Shown piece after piece: positions 6,763 to 7,050 of a DNA stretch of 7,050 nt. Position numbers and translations under genes: made by a program. The notes under the pieces were generated by a model. That model made no database searches and was not told where the DNA came from. It worked only from the letters and a program-made list of their open reading frames with translations. Each line of letters begins with the position of its first letter. The first letter of the stretch is position 1. Source of the stretch: an uncultured Gemella sp. (GTDB lineage: Bacteria > Bacillota > Bacilli > Staphylococcales > Gemellaceae); NCBI RefSeq assembly GCF_900766305.1, contig NZ_CAAFUZ010000072.1:1-7050 (forward strand). Direction: 5' to 3'.

Positions 6763-6862
6763 TAGACTTGTTTTAAACACTAGATTAAAGTGAAAAAAGT
6801 TAATTTATCAGCTATAATTAATCAATTAATTTAGTTGAAAATAATAATTAACTACAAATAAT

Positions 6863-6930
6863 TTTACATTGGGAGTGACTCAAAAATCGTGATTTCGGAG
6901 AAATCGATTTTGTAGAGTCACCCCCGTAAA
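6863..6930. repeat. Nested palindromic stem-loop element in the gene-free right flank
   Basis: A 68-base element folds as stacked helices: 6863-6867 with 6926-6930, 6871-6881 with 6915-6925, 6883-6889 with 6905-6911, and 6892-6896 with 6900-6904 around a GGA loop, separated by small internal loops and one 2-base bulge. The one imperfect position in the 11-bp helix (6874/6922) is A/C in plus-strand RNA but G-U in minus-strand RNA. No clear U-run follows on either strand. From general knowledge, this GGGAGTG...CACCCCC layout resembles short palindromic intergenic repeats common in low-GC Gram-positive genomes, which may also act as terminators. Copy number cannot be judged from one window. Confidence 0.7.
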
Positions 6931-6983
6931 GTTTATTAGATATCTAAAAATCTTTTATTAATCGAATTTAGATATCAATAAAC
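6931..6983. repeat. Second inverted repeat adjoining the palindromic element
   Basis: GTTTATT (6931-6937) pairs with AATAAAC (6977-6983), and GATATCTAAA (6939-6948) pairs with TTTAGATATC (6967-6976), leaving one bulged A at 6938 and an 18-base AT-rich loop. This 17-bp helix begins one base after the previous element ends. Neither strand shows a T-run after it, so a simple terminator is not supported. The bases CGTAA at 6925-6929 could pair either with the first element or with TTACG at 6987-6991, so the two folds may compete. Confidence 0.6.
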
Positions 6984-7034
6984 CACTTACGTTGTACGTT
7001 AGAATTTTTAGTGCAAAAGTCACGTTGAAATTCT

Positions 7035-7050
7035 AGATCGGAAGAGCACA
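7035..7050. other. Illumina TruSeq adapter sequence (assembly contamination)
   Basis: AGATCGGAAGAGCACA is an exact 16-base match to the beginning of the Illumina TruSeq read-1 adapter, placed at the very end of the window. It is not genomic; the first A at 7035 may be shared by chance. It marks the true end of the assembled genome piece and warns that the adjoining bases may come from few reads. Confidence 0.95.

Noticed and set aside
6793..6853. Inverted repeat AGTTAATT/AATTAACT followed on the minus strand by six T, terminator-like
   Set aside because: The stem is only 8 bp, almost all A-T, with a 40-base loop; too unstable to call a terminator.
6931..7034. Fold-back chimera explaining the inverted repeat near the contig end
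   Set aside because: Sequence after 6983 is not the reverse complement of sequence before 6931 beyond a few bases, so a simple fold-back artefact does not fit.
7000..7035. Inverted repeat TAGAATTT/AAATTCTA at the contig end
   Set aside because: The last paired base overlaps the adapter and the arm is short and AT-rich; it may be partly artefact.
1..7050. Search for CRISPR arrays, tRNA/rRNA genes, insertion sequences, phage or defence genes
   Set aside because: No regularly spaced repeats, no tRNA-like CCA/T-loop features, no transposase or integrase motifs, and all six genes are recognisable housekeeping or metabolic families.

Overview
The window is AT-rich DNA from a low-GC Gram-positive bacterium (Bacillota). 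CodY, the folate-dependent TrmFO and a ThiI without a rhodanese domain paired with its own cysteine desulfurase all point to Bacilli. The gene complement and protein sequences fit Gemella or a close relative best, but that is inference and was not tested by a search. All six genes lie on the minus strand, so transcription runs from high to low coordinates.

Layout, in transcription order from the right: the last 16 bases (7035-7050) are an exact match to the start of the Illumina TruSeq adapter, so the biological sequence ends near 7034. Positions 6724-7034 hold no confident gene; they contain two strong inverted repeats and the cmk promoter (extended -10 at 6754-6762). Then comes a lipid/nucleotide operon: cytidylate kinase (cmk), a PlsC-type acyltransferase and a small hotdog-fold thioesterase-like protein, closed by a long stem-loop terminator at 4943-4989. 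A 256-base gap carries a good sigma-A promoter (4823-4851) flanked by an inverted repeat.

That promoter drives a tRNA-modification group: a NifZ-type cysteine desulfurase overlapping thiI (sulfur relay to 4-thiouridine at tRNA position 8), then trmFO (5-methyluridine at position 54). The global nutrient regulator codY follows, with its own strong promoter (985-1013) in the short gap after trmFO and one or two terminators at the left end. There is no obvious terminator between trmFO and codY, so readthrough into codY is plausible.

This is mostly conserved housekeeping DNA. I found no defence system, CRISPR array, prophage, insertion sequence, tRNA or rRNA. The points worth a second look are the adapter-contaminated end, the structured repeats next to it, the missing xerC-hslVU block between trmFO and codY, the inverted repeat around the nifZ promoter, and the hotdog protein with an atypical active site.
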